Source: Rosettibacter sp037481715 (lineage in GTDB: Bacteria > Bacteroidota > Ignavibacteria > Ignavibacteriales > Melioribacteraceae). Taken from it: 64,000 nucleotides of DNA. A model generated the notes under the pieces. That model ran no database searches. It saw nothing but the letters and a program-made list of their open reading frames with translations, and had not been told where the DNA came from. Positions 53,941-63,834 of the stretch are shown here, in pieces. The position numbers and the translations under genes were made by a program. The stretch spans positions 261,112-325,111 of the forward strand of contig JBBFLD010000002.1 in assembly GCA_037481715.1 (NCBI GenBank). The letters run 5' to 3'. Position 1 is the first letter of the stretch. Every line of letters starts with the position of its first letter.

Positions 53941-54816
53941 TTAATCTTTGTTGCTTCTAAAAAAATATTCAGTCTGTCCATCAAGTAATGTAAGTTGAGC
54001 TTCAATATTTTTCAGTTCATATTTTTTCATATTCAATCTATATTTTTCATCAATTCTTCCATTCTTCAATCTATCTAAAATCATGTTATAATATTTTTCA
54101 TCAATCTCTGCTGAAATAAATTGTCTCTTAAGAACTTTACAAATTTCTATTTCTGCACCGCTGCCTCCAAAAAGAATTAAAACAATATCTTTTGGCATAG
54201 TGCAAGATTTGATTAACATTTCAGAAAGTTTTTGAGGGATCTGACACGCATGGAATGTCTTTTCTTTACTAACATTTTTAACTAAATCAAAATAAAACCA
54301 GTCATAAGGCATTCTCCCTTTTGAACCATTTGCTATATTTTGTAATATCCGTTTATCTGTTGGATTTTTATAAGGAACTGCAACATTATCCTTGTAAAAT
54401 TTATTATTCTTTGTCTTTCGGCAATGTAAAATGCTCCTATGAGCAGTTGTAAAGCGTTTAGGAGTGTGACCAACATTTGTATTATATACCCACGCATAAT
54501 CAGAAACTTCGTAACATGCACTATCTAAATATTTTACTCGTAAATATGCATTTTGTTTTGGATAATTTATTAAAAACATGTTTCCAGTATCTTTTAATAC
54601 TCGCAATGATTCCTTGGCTAATTCAATATACCATTCAATATATTCATCAAAATTTTTTGTATAAGATTTATCGCCATATTTTATACCAACATTATAATCG
54701 GGATCTCCAAAAACCATATCTACACTTTTATCTGGCAGTTCCTTCAGAAGCTGCATAACATCCATCAAAAATACTTTGTTCAAATATTTATCTATATTAT
54801 TTGACTCGCCATTCAT
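53941..54816 (-). CDS. DNA N4-cytosine/N6-adenine methyltransferase (beta-type order)
   Basis: A 291-residue methyltransferase. The catalytic motif IV is DPDY (38-41, in place of the common DPPY) and the SAM-binding motif I (LILFGGSGAEIEIC, near 222) comes after it, the beta-class order. The HTPKRFTTAHRSILHCRK segment lies between. SD AGAGGTG sits in the end of the gene upstream, so translation may be coupled. Next to restriction-type fragments and a second methyltransferase, it is probably part of a restriction-modification locus. Base specificity is not readable. Confidence 0.8.
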   Translation of the reverse strand: MNGESNNIDKYLNKVFLMDVMQLLKELPDKSVDMVFGDPDYNVGIKYGDKSYTKNFDEYIEWYIELAKESLRVLKDTGNMFLINYPKQNAYLRVKYLDSACYEVSDYAWVYNTNVGHTPKRFTTAHRSILHCRKTKNNKFYKDNVAVPYKNPTDKRILQNIANGSKGRMPYDWFYFDLVKNVSKEKTFHACQIPQKLSEMLIKSCTMPKDIVLILFGGSGAEIEICKVLKRQFISAEIDEKYYNMILDRLKNGRIDEKYRLNMKKYELKNIEAQLTLLDGQTEYFFRSNKD

Positions 54817-54819
54817 TTT

Positions 54820-55119
54820 TCACACACCTCTTTTAATAAGGTTATATTGAGCACTTTTTAACAACTTGATAGACGCCATATTATTTTCATCTTCAAAGAT
54901 ATAATTATATAATCTGAGAATTGAATTTCCTTCATCTTTTTTCCTTAAAATATAACAACAACTTATTTGTTGAATGTTAAGCTTGTTATCCTTTTTTAAT
55001 ATAGAATAATATTTGAATGGATGAAATAATTGATAAACAGCAAAATTTTTTGGAAATCCATTTTTACCCTCAATTACAGTAACAACTCCATTAAGCTCCA
55101 ATGTCAAATCGATTTCCAT
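54820..55119 (-). CDS. Restriction-endonuclease-like C-terminal fragment
   Basis: A 99-residue open frame. It contains a PD-(D/E)xK-like centre: EIDLTLELNG, then VIEGKNGFP with E-x-K, then FAVYQLFHPFKYY. Such a nuclease is usually at least 200-300 residues, and no SD precedes this ATG. A stop (TAA, 55144-55146) blocks upstream extension. It is most likely the remaining 3' part of a type II restriction enzyme. Confidence 0.5.
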   Translation of the reverse strand: MEIDLTLELNGVVTVIEGKNGFPKNFAVYQLFHPFKYYSILKKDNKLNIQQISCCYILRKKDEGNSILRLYNYIFEDENNMASIKLLKSAQYNLIKRGV

Positions 55120-55171
55120 TTGTAAATTTTTTATAATTAATTTTTATTTAAACGGTATGCAATATTTAATT

Positions 55172-56380
55172 TCAAGAAGATATACCTCCGCCGCCGCCTT
55201 CATTTGTCCTACCTTTTTTCCAACCTGTTTTACCCTCAATAGAAATACTATTAGGTGCATTTAATAATTTTCTCTCTAATTTGCAAACTTCACTAAATAT
55301 GCAAAATCTTTCATCATTAAAAATAAGTCTGTCTTGTGGGATCAAACTCTCTAGTTTTTTCTTATCAAACGGTTTCCATGGCTGGCAATAACGTTTACTT
55401 TGACGACAGGCAGTTTTACCAAGTCTATATATAAGATAATCAATAGAAGCAGGGGTAGGAGGTCTATGATTATTAGAGATTTTCCCCCATTCTTCCCAGA
55501 CTTTTCTCCATGCTTCACGATTTAATCTATCAACCAATGTATATTGAAAACAGTAAACATCTAAATAACTTGCGAGTAAAGGTATACGAAACTGAAGTAT
55601 TCCTGTTCTTAATGCTACTCTCATAGTATTTTTATCACTCATTACATCAAGCTTATCTATATTACTTTTGTATTTCCATACACCTAAATCAGCCATATCC
55701 CTTAAAAACATATGTGCCTTTTTAGTAGAGAAACCATACTTTTCTTCTGCAGTGAGCGCTTGAACAATTTCTATTACATTTCCATTATGTGTATCATTAA
55801 TATTATATGCAGAAGAATTGTATTTGTCTATTAATAATTTTGCAGAGTTTTGCATCCACGGTTTTCTTTTATCACGCTGCGAATCAGCATTTAGAAAATT
55901 AAGAAGTTTATCAATTAGTAAATCATTTTCATAAACTTTTCGAGGATTAAAACAATCTGGATGTCTTTTGAAAAATTCAAAAGGATTACTTCGTGCATGA
56001 ATATCAATATTAAAATCTTGAATTGCGGTAAAAAATCTAACATTAGCGATTTGTTCTTTTGTCAGATCAAGTGTATCTAATTGAACCTTTATCAATGATT
56101 TTGAATAAATACTTTCTAAAATATTAGCCAATTTAAAACATTCACCATTAGGATTAATTTTGGGACTTAAAACATTCTCATGATTTTCTTCCCAATATTT
56201 ATGGAATTCTGAAATATATGTCGAAGGAAGTGTAGTTTTCTTTTGATAAAAATAAATATTTATTTCATTTAAAATATTCGCCGCTAGTTGATATTCATCT
56301 TCGCTATTCAATTTATCATAATCAAATGCAATATTAAAATGCTTAGCTAATTTTTCTAAAAATATTAAAAAACTAGACAT
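55172..56380 (-). CDS. Hypothetical protein of the restriction-modification locus
   Basis: About 402 residues from the Met at 56380. That start has SD GAAGG about nine bases upstream and avoids the 29-base overlap that a start at 56410 would create with the upstream methyltransferase. No family is recognised. A four-cysteine arrangement (TACRQSKRYC, then RFCIFSEVC) suggests a zinc or iron-sulfur site. The C-terminus is unusual (GKTGWKKGRTNEGGGGGISS). Lying between two methyltransferases, it could be a restriction subunit, perhaps the N-terminal part of the enzyme whose C-terminal fragment follows. Inference from position only. Confidence 0.55.
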   Translation of the reverse strand: MSSFLIFLEKLAKHFNIAFDYDKLNSEDEYQLAANILNEINIYFYQKKTTLPSTYISEFHKYWEENHENVLSPKINPNGECFKLANILESIYSKSLIKVQLDTLDLTKEQIANVRFFTAIQDFNIDIHARSNPFEFFKRHPDCFNPRKVYENDLLIDKLLNFLNADSQRDKRKPWMQNSAKLLIDKYNSSAYNINDTHNGNVIEIVQALTAEEKYGFSTKKAHMFLRDMADLGVWKYKSNIDKLDVMSDKNTMRVALRTGILQFRIPLLASYLDVYCFQYTLVDRLNREAWRKVWEEWGKISNNHRPPTPASIDYLIYRLGKTACRQSKRYCQPWKPFDKKKLESLIPQDRLIFNDERFCIFSEVCKLERKLLNAPNSISIEGKTGWKKGRTNEGGGGGISS

Positions 56381-56381
56381 A

Positions 56382-57959
56382 TTAATTATCCTTCGTTTTT
56401 TCATAAACAATTAGATACTGGTGCTTAATTAACAATTCATCTGATGTGCTTTCAGTATTATCAAGTTCATTTTCTTTAATTACTATTATAATTTCTTTAA
56501 GCCACAATTTATCGTCACATATTTCCTCAACTACTCTTTTTGCAAGAGGTTCTATATATCCATTAATTCTTATATCATGTGCTTGTATAACTAAAAATCC
56601 ACCCGAATGTAAGTATTGTAATTCTTCTTTTACAATATTTTTTATTCTGTTAATATAATATTCTACATCTAAAGAAGAATTAAAACTAATTATAGGTGAT
56701 TTTATAAATAATAATTCATTCTTATTGTTTGATTTTTTTGTACTGCTACTTACTTCACTTTTATTTTCTGAATAAAGCGAAATAACTAAATAATTTTTTT
56801 TATTTGAATACCTCTCAATTACATTCCTATCTAATAATTTTTCAAACTCGTTATCAGGGAATATCCAAACAGTTGTAGTCTCAAGCTTATCTAATTTTCT
56901 TTTTAATTTTATATCTTCTTTTACTGTAAAAATAGAGTTATAATTTTCTTTAGCTTCTTTTAATATATGTGCTCCCTCAATTTTAGGTTTCTCAAATATT
57001 GGAAGGTATTCATGCGCTAAGAGAAGAAAATTATATTTAATACTATTTTCATACCAAAACCCAGTAGTCTTACAATTATGTTGTCTCTTAATTACTAATT
57101 CTTTTAATAAAAATCCTGCTTTGAGAAATACATCAATTAATTTGAATCCGAGTGGTATAACATGCTTTTTTGATCTTGTATCACCAATCAATATTGCACA
57201 TTTTTTGCCAGGTTTTAGAACTCTATAACTCTCTTTCGCTACAATGAACATTTCTTTTAGGAATTCTTCCATATTTAATAAAGAGAGGTCACCCACTTTT
57301 GAATCTGTATAATGAATTATATTTGCATAAGGTGGGTGAGCACAAATTAAGTCTATTGAATCATTATCAATGAACGATAAATCTCTTGCATCACCAATAA
57401 TTAATTGTGGTTCATACCCTGACAAATTCGGAGCAATTTTATTTTCTTCATCGAATAGAGATCTCTGAGGTTCTATTTCAAAATCTAAGTTCTTTTTCGC
57501 TAATTCAATTGCATTTTCATTAATGTCAATAGCAATACATCTTCTTCCTAATAATTTACTTTCTACTGCTGTAGTACCTGCCCCACAAAAATAATCCAGA
57601 ACTACTTCCCCAGGTTTTGAATATTTTAGTATAACATTGCGTGGAATATAAGGCGACCAGTTCCCTCTGTATTCTCCACTATGAGTAGCCCAATTACCTC
57701 TTTGTTTAAAACTCCATACAGTTGTTCTTTCTTCTTTGAAATCTTTCGGTTGATAACTCTTAATTTTTTTTTGAATATTTATTGCACTTATATTTAATCC
57801 ATGAACTTTTGTAATTATCTTTTCAATATATTTAAATGTAACCCCATATTTTCTGCCAATCTCAACATCCGGTGTGCCCATTAATTTTTCAGTTAAGACA
57901 GCTTCTTCTAATTCTTTTCCCTTAAGAGAATCCCTTTTATTATTCATACCATCCTTCAT
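56382..57959 (-). CDS. DNA methyltransferase (N4/N6 type) with extra C-terminal region
   Basis: A 525-residue protein. Residues 90-130 carry the WSPYIPRNVILKYSKPGEVVLD lead-in and motif I (LDYFCGAGTT, 121-130); motif IV is AHPPY (207-211). Motif I precedes motif IV, unlike the methyltransferase at 53941-54816. An N-terminal helix-turn-helix-like part (PDVEIGRKYGVTFKYIEKII) and a C-terminal region of about 180 residues (from roughly 340) with no family I know are added. It methylates cytosine-N4 or adenine-N6 in DNA. Confidence 0.8.
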   Translation of the reverse strand: MKDGMNNKRDSLKGKELEEAVLTEKLMGTPDVEIGRKYGVTFKYIEKIITKVHGLNISAINIQKKIKSYQPKDFKEERTTVWSFKQRGNWATHSGEYRGNWSPYIPRNVILKYSKPGEVVLDYFCGAGTTAVESKLLGRRCIAIDINENAIELAKKNLDFEIEPQRSLFDEENKIAPNLSGYEPQLIIGDARDLSFIDNDSIDLICAHPPYANIIHYTDSKVGDLSLLNMEEFLKEMFIVAKESYRVLKPGKKCAILIGDTRSKKHVIPLGFKLIDVFLKAGFLLKELVIKRQHNCKTTGFWYENSIKYNFLLLAHEYLPIFEKPKIEGAHILKEAKENYNSIFTVKEDIKLKRKLDKLETTTVWIFPDNEFEKLLDRNVIERYSNKKNYLVISLYSENKSEVSSSTKKSNNKNELLFIKSPIISFNSSLDVEYYINRIKNIVKEELQYLHSGGFLVIQAHDIRINGYIEPLAKRVVEEICDDKLWLKEIIIVIKENELDNTESTSDELLIKHQYLIVYEKTKDN

Positions 57960-57981
57960 GTAAAATTATTTAATATTTTTC

Positions 57982-58914
57982 TTACATCACCAGTGCCATT
58001 ATTGCTTTCTGTACATGCAATCTATTTTCTGCTTCATCAAATACAACAGAATTTTGTGAATCAATTACTTCATCTACTACTTCTTCTCCCCGATGTGCTG
58101 GCAGACAATGCATGAATAAATAATCTTCTTTTGCATGTTTAACTAATTCTAAATTCACCTGAAATTTTTGAAATACTTTTTTTCTTTCTTCGGCTTCTTT
58201 TTCCTGTCCCATGCTTGCCCAAACATCAGTGTAAACAATATCAGCATTTTTTACTGCTTGAATCGGGTCGTTTATTATTTCAACTTTGCTTCCCATATAT
58301 TTTGCAGTTTCAATCGCATTATCAACAATTTCCTTTTTGGGCTCATAACCTTTTGGTGATGCAATTGAAATATCAATTCCAACTTTTGAACAACCATTAA
58401 GTAAACTGTGAGCCACATTATTCCCATCACCAATGTAAGCTAATTTTAGTCCCTGCAATTTTCTTTTCTTTTCTAAAATTGTGAATATATCAGTCAACAC
58501 CTGACATGGATGCAGTAAATCTGTAAGTCCATTAATTACTGGTATTGTTGCATATTTTGCTAAATCAATTACATCTTGATGAGAAAATGTTCGAATCATT
58601 ATTCCATTCAAATATCTTGAAAGAACTTTTGCAGTATCGTGAATATTTTCACTTTTGCCAAGCTGCAAGTCATTTTGGTTGAAATACATCGCATGCCCAC
58701 CAAGTTGATACATTCCAGTTTCAAATGAGATTCTTGTTCTTGTAGATGGCTTAGAAAAAATCATTCCCAGTGTTTTTCCTTTTAGAAGATGATGTTCTTC
58801 GCCAACATAAAGTTTTTCTTTTAATGTTTTTGCAACATCAAATATTTCATAAATTTCTTCTAAGGAAAGATCTGCAATTGAAATTAAATCTTTTCCTTTC
58901 ATGTTTACAGCCAT
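57982..58914 (-). CDS. argF: Ornithine carbamoyltransferase
   Basis: A 310-residue transcarbamylase. Carbamoyl-phosphate motif STRTR at 57-61, HPCQVLTDIFTI near 139, and ornithine-binding FMHCLPAHRGEEV near the C-terminus. It makes citrulline from ornithine and carbamoyl phosphate, or works in reverse in catabolism. Carbamate kinase and a COG2403 protein lie about 500 bases away, so a catabolic or salvage role is possible besides arginine synthesis. Confidence 0.92.
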   Translation of the reverse strand: MAVNMKGKDLISIADLSLEEIYEIFDVAKTLKEKLYVGEEHHLLKGKTLGMIFSKPSTRTRISFETGMYQLGGHAMYFNQNDLQLGKSENIHDTAKVLSRYLNGIMIRTFSHQDVIDLAKYATIPVINGLTDLLHPCQVLTDIFTILEKKRKLQGLKLAYIGDGNNVAHSLLNGCSKVGIDISIASPKGYEPKKEIVDNAIETAKYMGSKVEIINDPIQAVKNADIVYTDVWASMGQEKEAEERKKVFQKFQVNLELVKHAKEDYLFMHCLPAHRGEEVVDEVIDSQNSVVFDEAENRLHVQKAIMALVM

Positions 58915-59418
58915 TTTGACACCTTTAGTTTTGTAGAATAATATTAAGAATTATATAAAAAATTTTATCATCTTATATTGATAAATACTAATTAGTTCTA
59001 AGATTCTTATACAACATTAAATTATTTGTAACAACTTAAGTATGACACTTTCTAATATAATTTAATTGTAGGATTTTTCTTCACTTCTACCTGCCAGATT
59101 GTTACAAAATAATCTTTTGCTATACTAAATAATTAAATAAGCCGTAAAATATATTTAAAAATGAGATTCTTCTCGGCAAAAAGGTTGATGAGCCTTTGAT
59201 TCAATTCCTTTTCGCTCCATTCAGATTACCTGCTGTAAGCAAGAATGAAACCTTTAAATATTCTATAACAAATTGCTGTGCAAGTAGGAAACTCCATTGA
59301 ATGTCAATTAAAATTACTTTTTTAAAATCTCCTCAATAATTCTTACTCGGGCAAATTTATAATGCTTATTCTGTTTTAGATATTTTTAATAATTCATAAA
59401 CGAAAATAATATCAAAAT
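58915..59418. other. Intergenic region between arcC and argF
   Basis: A 504-base AT-rich spacer. I find no gene, RNA, strong hairpin or repeat in it. The promoter for argF is presumably at its left end. Confidence 0.5.
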
Positions 59419-60366
59419 TTATTCTCTCACAATTCGAGTTCCACAATTTTCTTTTTCAATTTCTTCTTCATTTGTGATGATAGCTTCTTTTCCGCCTCCT
59501 TCAATAAATTCAATTGCAGCTAATATTTTGGGTCCCATAGTTCCTGGCGGAAATTCTCCCATCTCATAATATTTTCTTGCCTCATCAATTGTAATTTTAT
59601 CTAATGCTACTTGATTAGGTTTTTTATAATTGAGATAAACTTTTGGAACATCGGTGATGATATAAAATCTATCTGCTGAAATTTCCTTTGCTAAGAAAGC
59701 CGATGCAAGATCTTTATCAATTACTGCTTCGATAGCTTCGAGATATTTCGTATCTTCATGCCAATAGACCGGAATACCACCTCCACCAACAGCAATCACA
59801 ATATGACCTTTTTTAACCATATCTTTTATAACTTTTTTATTCATAACATCAATTGGTTTTGGAGATGGAACTACTCTTCTCCAACCTCTTTTTGCTGGAT
59901 CTTCTTGAAATATCCATCCATTAGTTTTCGATAAAAGTTCTGCTTCCTCTTTAAGGTAAAACCTGCCTATTGGTTTAGTAGGATTTTGAAATGCAGGGTC
60001 ATTGATATCAATTAATACTTGAGTAATAATTGCAAGGACATTTCTTCTAAGATTTGTTTTACTCAGAGCATTTCGCATCTGGCGTTCAATCATGTAACCG
60101 ATTCCACCTTGTGAATCAGCCACACAAATATCGAGAGGCATTTTAGGAATTTTATATAAATTATAACCAGCTTCATTCCTCAAGAGGATATTTCCTACTT
60201 GAGGACCATTTCCATGAGTTATTACAATATTGTATCCAAGTTTTAATAATCCAATCAACTTTTTACAGGTTTCAAGAGTATGAGCTTCCTGTTGTTCAAT
60301 TGTGCCTGCTTCGTCGCTTCTTAAAAGAGCATTGCCTCCCAGAGCAACTACAGCAATCTTTTTCAT
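59419..60366 (-). CDS. arcC: Carbamate kinase
   Basis: A 315-residue amino-acid-kinase-family enzyme: VVALGGNALLRSDEAGT, THGNGPQVGN, PLDICVADSQGGIGYMIE, GGGGIPVY and FPPGTMGPKILAAIEFIE are the usual blocks. It converts carbamoyl phosphate and ADP to ATP, ammonia and CO2. Its start overlaps the COG2403-type gene by four bases (ATGA), so the two are translationally coupled. Confidence 0.93.
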   Translation of the reverse strand: MKKIAVVALGGNALLRSDEAGTIEQQEAHTLETCKKLIGLLKLGYNIVITHGNGPQVGNILLRNEAGYNLYKIPKMPLDICVADSQGGIGYMIERQMRNALSKTNLRRNVLAIITQVLIDINDPAFQNPTKPIGRFYLKEEAELLSKTNGWIFQEDPAKRGWRRVVPSPKPIDVMNKKVIKDMVKKGHIVIAVGGGGIPVYWHEDTKYLEAIEAVIDKDLASAFLAKEISADRFYIITDVPKVYLNYKKPNQVALDKITIDEARKYYEMGEFPPGTMGPKILAAIEFIEGGGKEAIITNEEEIEKENCGTRIVRE

Positions 60367-61682
60367 AAAATTCCTTTGGATTTCAGAACTGATTCGAGTG
60401 TATTTTCTCCAATTTCTTGAAGTTCATACATTACACGGGTTGTTGGTTTATTGATTTTTAGAATTCTTCCTAAATCAATTGGAGTTCCAATTACAACTGA
60501 ATCACACTCAGTCCTGTTTATTGTTTCTTCTAAATCTTTAATTTGCTGCTCTCCATATCCCATTGCAGGAAGTAATGTTCCAATATTGGGATATTTTTTA
60601 TAAGTATCTGCAATCGATTTTACAACATAAGGACGAGGGTCAACAATTTCTTTTGCATTAAGTTTTCGAGCAATTACAGTGCCTGCACCATATTTCATTT
60701 CACCGTGAGTTAAAGTAGGTCCATCTTCTACAATCAAAACTCGCTTTCCAGTTATCAACTCAGGTTTATCCACAGTTATTGGTGAATTAGCTTCAATTAC
60801 GATTGCATCTGAATTTACAAGATGAATATTATTTTTTACTGTATCAATTCCTTCTTTAGTTGCAGAATCAATTTTATTTATAATAACTGCATCTGCTATT
60901 CTTAAACATGTATTGCCGGGATAATAATGTAATTCATGTCCAGGGCGATGTGGGTCTGTAACAGTAAAAGTAAGATTTGATTTATAGAAAGGCATATCAT
61001 TATTGCCGCCATCCCACAAAATTATATCAGCTTCTTTTTCAGCTTCTCTCAAAATTGCCTCATAATCTACACCTGCATAAATAACTCCGCCTCTTGCAAT
61101 GTGAGGTTCATATTCTTCTCTTTCTTCAATTGTACAATTATATTTATCGAGGTCGGAATAATCTGCAAATCTTTGAACTTTTTGTTTAACCAAATCGCCA
61201 TATGGCATTGGATGACGAACAGCTACAACTTTCTTTCCAGCTTCAGATAAAATTTTTACAAGCTTTCTTGATGTTTGAGATTTTCCGCATCCAGTTCTAA
61301 CTGCTAAAACTGAAATAACAGGCTTTGTACTTTGTAATGTTGTTTCATTCATACCCATCAATCTAAAAGATGCTCCAGCTGCATTCACAATTGATGCTCT
61401 TGTCATCACATAATCAAATGGAACATCTGAATATGCAAATACAACTTCGTCAATTTTAAACTTATGAATAAGATTGGTTAATTCTGATTCTTCATAAATT
61501 TTAATTCCATCAGGATAAAGTTTACCTGCAAGTTCGGGAGGATAAATTCTTCCATCAATATTTGGAATTTGTGTAGCAGTAAAAGCTACAACTTCATAGT
61601 TTTCATTATCTCTGAAATAAACATTAAAATTGTGAAAGTCTCTTCCTGCTGCTCCCATGATGAGAACTTTTCTGCGTGCCAT
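60363..61682 (-). CDS. COG2403-type P-loop protein (cyclic-2,3-diphosphoglycerate synthetase-like)
   Basis: A 439-residue protein. The N-terminal Rossmann-like part (VLIMGAAGRDFHNFNVYFRDN) is followed by a P-loop variant (AVRTGCGKSQTS, with GKS at 133-135) and GTPase-like segments (DGGNNDMPFYKS, AVIINKID). It is related to the archaeal cyclic 2,3-diphosphoglycerate synthetase, but bacteria with this family are not known to make that solute. The role is unknown. Tight coupling to arcC and nearness to argF tie it to carbamoyl-phosphate metabolism. glmS lies 19 bases upstream. Confidence 0.75.
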   Translation of the reverse strand: MARRKVLIMGAAGRDFHNFNVYFRDNENYEVVAFTATQIPNIDGRIYPPELAGKLYPDGIKIYEESELTNLIHKFKIDEVVFAYSDVPFDYVMTRASIVNAAGASFRLMGMNETTLQSTKPVISVLAVRTGCGKSQTSRKLVKILSEAGKKVVAVRHPMPYGDLVKQKVQRFADYSDLDKYNCTIEEREEYEPHIARGGVIYAGVDYEAILREAEKEADIILWDGGNNDMPFYKSNLTFTVTDPHRPGHELHYYPGNTCLRIADAVIINKIDSATKEGIDTVKNNIHLVNSDAIVIEANSPITVDKPELITGKRVLIVEDGPTLTHGEMKYGAGTVIARKLNAKEIVDPRPYVVKSIADTYKKYPNIGTLLPAMGYGEQQIKDLEETINRTECDSVVIGTPIDLGRILKINKPTTRVMYELQEIGENTLESVLKSKGIL

Positions 61683-61701
61683 AAATACCTCTTTTTGTTT
61701 T

Positions 61702-63534
61702 TTATTCGACAGTTACACTTTTTGCTAAATTTCTTGGCTGGTCTACATTCAAACCTTTTTTAACTGCAATATGATATGCAAGAAGTTGAAGAGGGATTAC
61801 ACTTAAAATTGGCTGCAGCATATCAATTGTTTTTGGAATTCGAATCACATGGTCTACCATTTTGTCAATATGATTATCTTCTTCATTAACTATTGCAAGA
61901 ATTCTTCCTTTGCGAGCTTTTACTTCTTGAATATTGCTTAATACTTTTTCATAAACACTATCTTTCATTGCTAAAAAGACTACAGGCATGTTTTCGTCAA
62001 TTAAAGCTATTGGACCATGTTTCATTTCTGCTGCTGGATAACCTTCTGCATGTATGTAAGAAATTTCTTTTAGTTTTAGCGCACCTTCGAGTGCAACTGG
62101 GAAATGATAACCTCTTCCAAGATAGAGAAAGTTTCTGCAATCACTATAAATCTCAGCTATTTTTTTAATTTCATCATTAAGTTTAAGAATCTTTTCAATC
62201 TTTGCTGTAAGGCTTTGCATTTCTTTAATAATTTCCTGACCTTCCAACAAACTTAGATTTCTTTTACGAGCTAATAGCAAAGTTATTAATGAAAGCACAA
62301 CTAATTGAGAAGTAAATGCTTTTGTAGATGCAACTCCAATTTCTGGTCCTGCGTGAATGTAAACACCTGCATCAGTTTCACGAGCTATTGAACTTCCAAC
62401 AACATTACAAATACCAAGACACAAAGCACCTTTCTTTTTTGCTTCTCTCAATGATGCAAGTGTATCGGCAGTTTCGCCGCTTTGAGAAATAAAAATTACA
62501 GTATCATATGGGGTGATTACTGGTTTTCGATAACGGAATTCAGAAGCATATTCAACTTCAACGGGAAGCCCGGCATATTGTTCAATCATATATTCACCAA
62601 CAAGACCAGCATGCCATGAAGTACCGCAAGCTGAAATAATAATTCTATTAGAATTAACAATTCTATCTTCGAATCCTTGCAAGCCTCCTAATTTAGAAAT
62701 ACCCTCATCAAAAATTAATCTTCCTCGCATCGAATTATAAATTGATTCAGGTTGTTCCATAATTTCTTTTAACATAAAATGAGGATAACCGCCTTTGGTG
62801 ATTTCATCAATATTCATATCCACATCATGAATTTCTTTGATTATTTCTTCATCATGAATATTCTTTGCATGGAAATGGTCTTTATAAACTTCTGCAATTT
62901 CTCCATCTTCAAGGTAAACAACTTGACTTGTATATGCGATTAAAGCATTAACATCAGAAGCAACAAAATTTTCGTTCTTACCGATTCCAATAATTAGAGG
63001 AGAACCTTTTCTTGCAACTACAATTTTATCTGGTTCATCTTTATAAATTACTGCAATGCCGTATGTCCCCTCAACTTCATTCAAAGCATATCTTACTGCC
63101 TGGAATAAATTATTTTTTAATTTCAGATAGTGGTCAATTAGATGAGCTAAAACTTCAGTGTCAGTTTCGCTAACAAATTTATATCCCTCATTTATCAAAC
63201 CTTTTTTTAATGAAGCATAATTTTCGATAATCCCGTTATGAATTAAAAAAAGAGTATTATCATTATTCATATGAGGATGTGCATTTTCGATACTTGGTTC
63301 ACCGTGTGTAGCCCAGCGTGTATGCCCTATGCCAAGATTGGCAGATATATTTGCTGAATAAACCAATTTTTCTAAATCTGCTACTTTCCCTTTTGTTTTA
63401 ATGACTTTACATTCCGAAGAATTAATAATTGCAATGCCTGCAGAATCATATCCGCGATATTCCAGGCGTTTTAATCCCTCAATAAGAATTGGGACACAAT
63501 TTTTGTTGCCAATATAGCCAACAATTCCACACAT
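61702..63534 (-). CDS. glmS: Glutamine-fructose-6-phosphate aminotransferase
   Basis: A 610-residue GlmS. The mature N-terminus is Cys2 (MCGIVGYIG), the glutaminase nucleophile; GHTRWATHG follows. Two SIS domains have ISACGTSWHAG, ISQSGETADTLASLREA and SVIPLQLLAYHIAVKKGLNVDQPRNLAKSVTVE at the end. It makes glucosamine-6-phosphate for peptidoglycan and LPS. SD AAAAAGGAG precedes the start. No glmS ribozyme is seen upstream. Confidence 0.95.
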   Translation of the reverse strand: MCGIVGYIGNKNCVPILIEGLKRLEYRGYDSAGIAIINSSECKVIKTKGKVADLEKLVYSANISANLGIGHTRWATHGEPSIENAHPHMNNDNTLFLIHNGIIENYASLKKGLINEGYKFVSETDTEVLAHLIDHYLKLKNNLFQAVRYALNEVEGTYGIAVIYKDEPDKIVVARKGSPLIIGIGKNENFVASDVNALIAYTSQVVYLEDGEIAEVYKDHFHAKNIHDEEIIKEIHDVDMNIDEITKGGYPHFMLKEIMEQPESIYNSMRGRLIFDEGISKLGGLQGFEDRIVNSNRIIISACGTSWHAGLVGEYMIEQYAGLPVEVEYASEFRYRKPVITPYDTVIFISQSGETADTLASLREAKKKGALCLGICNVVGSSIARETDAGVYIHAGPEIGVASTKAFTSQLVVLSLITLLLARKRNLSLLEGQEIIKEMQSLTAKIEKILKLNDEIKKIAEIYSDCRNFLYLGRGYHFPVALEGALKLKEISYIHAEGYPAAEMKHGPIALIDENMPVVFLAMKDSVYEKVLSNIQEVKARKGRILAIVNEEDNHIDKMVDHVIRIPKTIDMLQPILSVIPLQLLAYHIAVKKGLNVDQPRNLAKSVTVE

Positions 63535-63783
63535 AGTGACTCCTTTTTAATTATAAAATTAGATGATGAATAATAGAACTAAATTAATGATCAGGGCAAG
63601 GACGTAATAGTAGCAGTTTTGACTTGAAGTGTACCCTCTTATTTTTTATGGAATTAAAATGAATTTTCATAAGTATAACTTATAAATTCTGTGACAAATT
63701 TCTGAAAAAGTTATTGGATTATCAAATTTTTATTAAGTAAATAAAAAACAAAGTTATTCCATGAATAATCACTTCTATATTCA

Positions 63784-63814
63784 TTGAATGTTGAACTGTG
63801 TAATTGTATATTTG
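63784..63814 (+). promoter_or_regulatory. Candidate Bacteroidota-type promoter of tRNA-Arg
   Basis: TTG at 63784-63786 and TATATTTG at 63807-63814 match TTG...TAnnTTTG with a 20-base gap; the tRNA starts 21 bases downstream. Confidence 0.5.
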
Positions 63815-63834
63815 CACCGTAAATTTTTTATTAT

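Noticed and set aside
63535..63720. glmS ribozyme
   Set aside because: The region upstream of glmS is short, AT-rich and lacks the ribozyme core.
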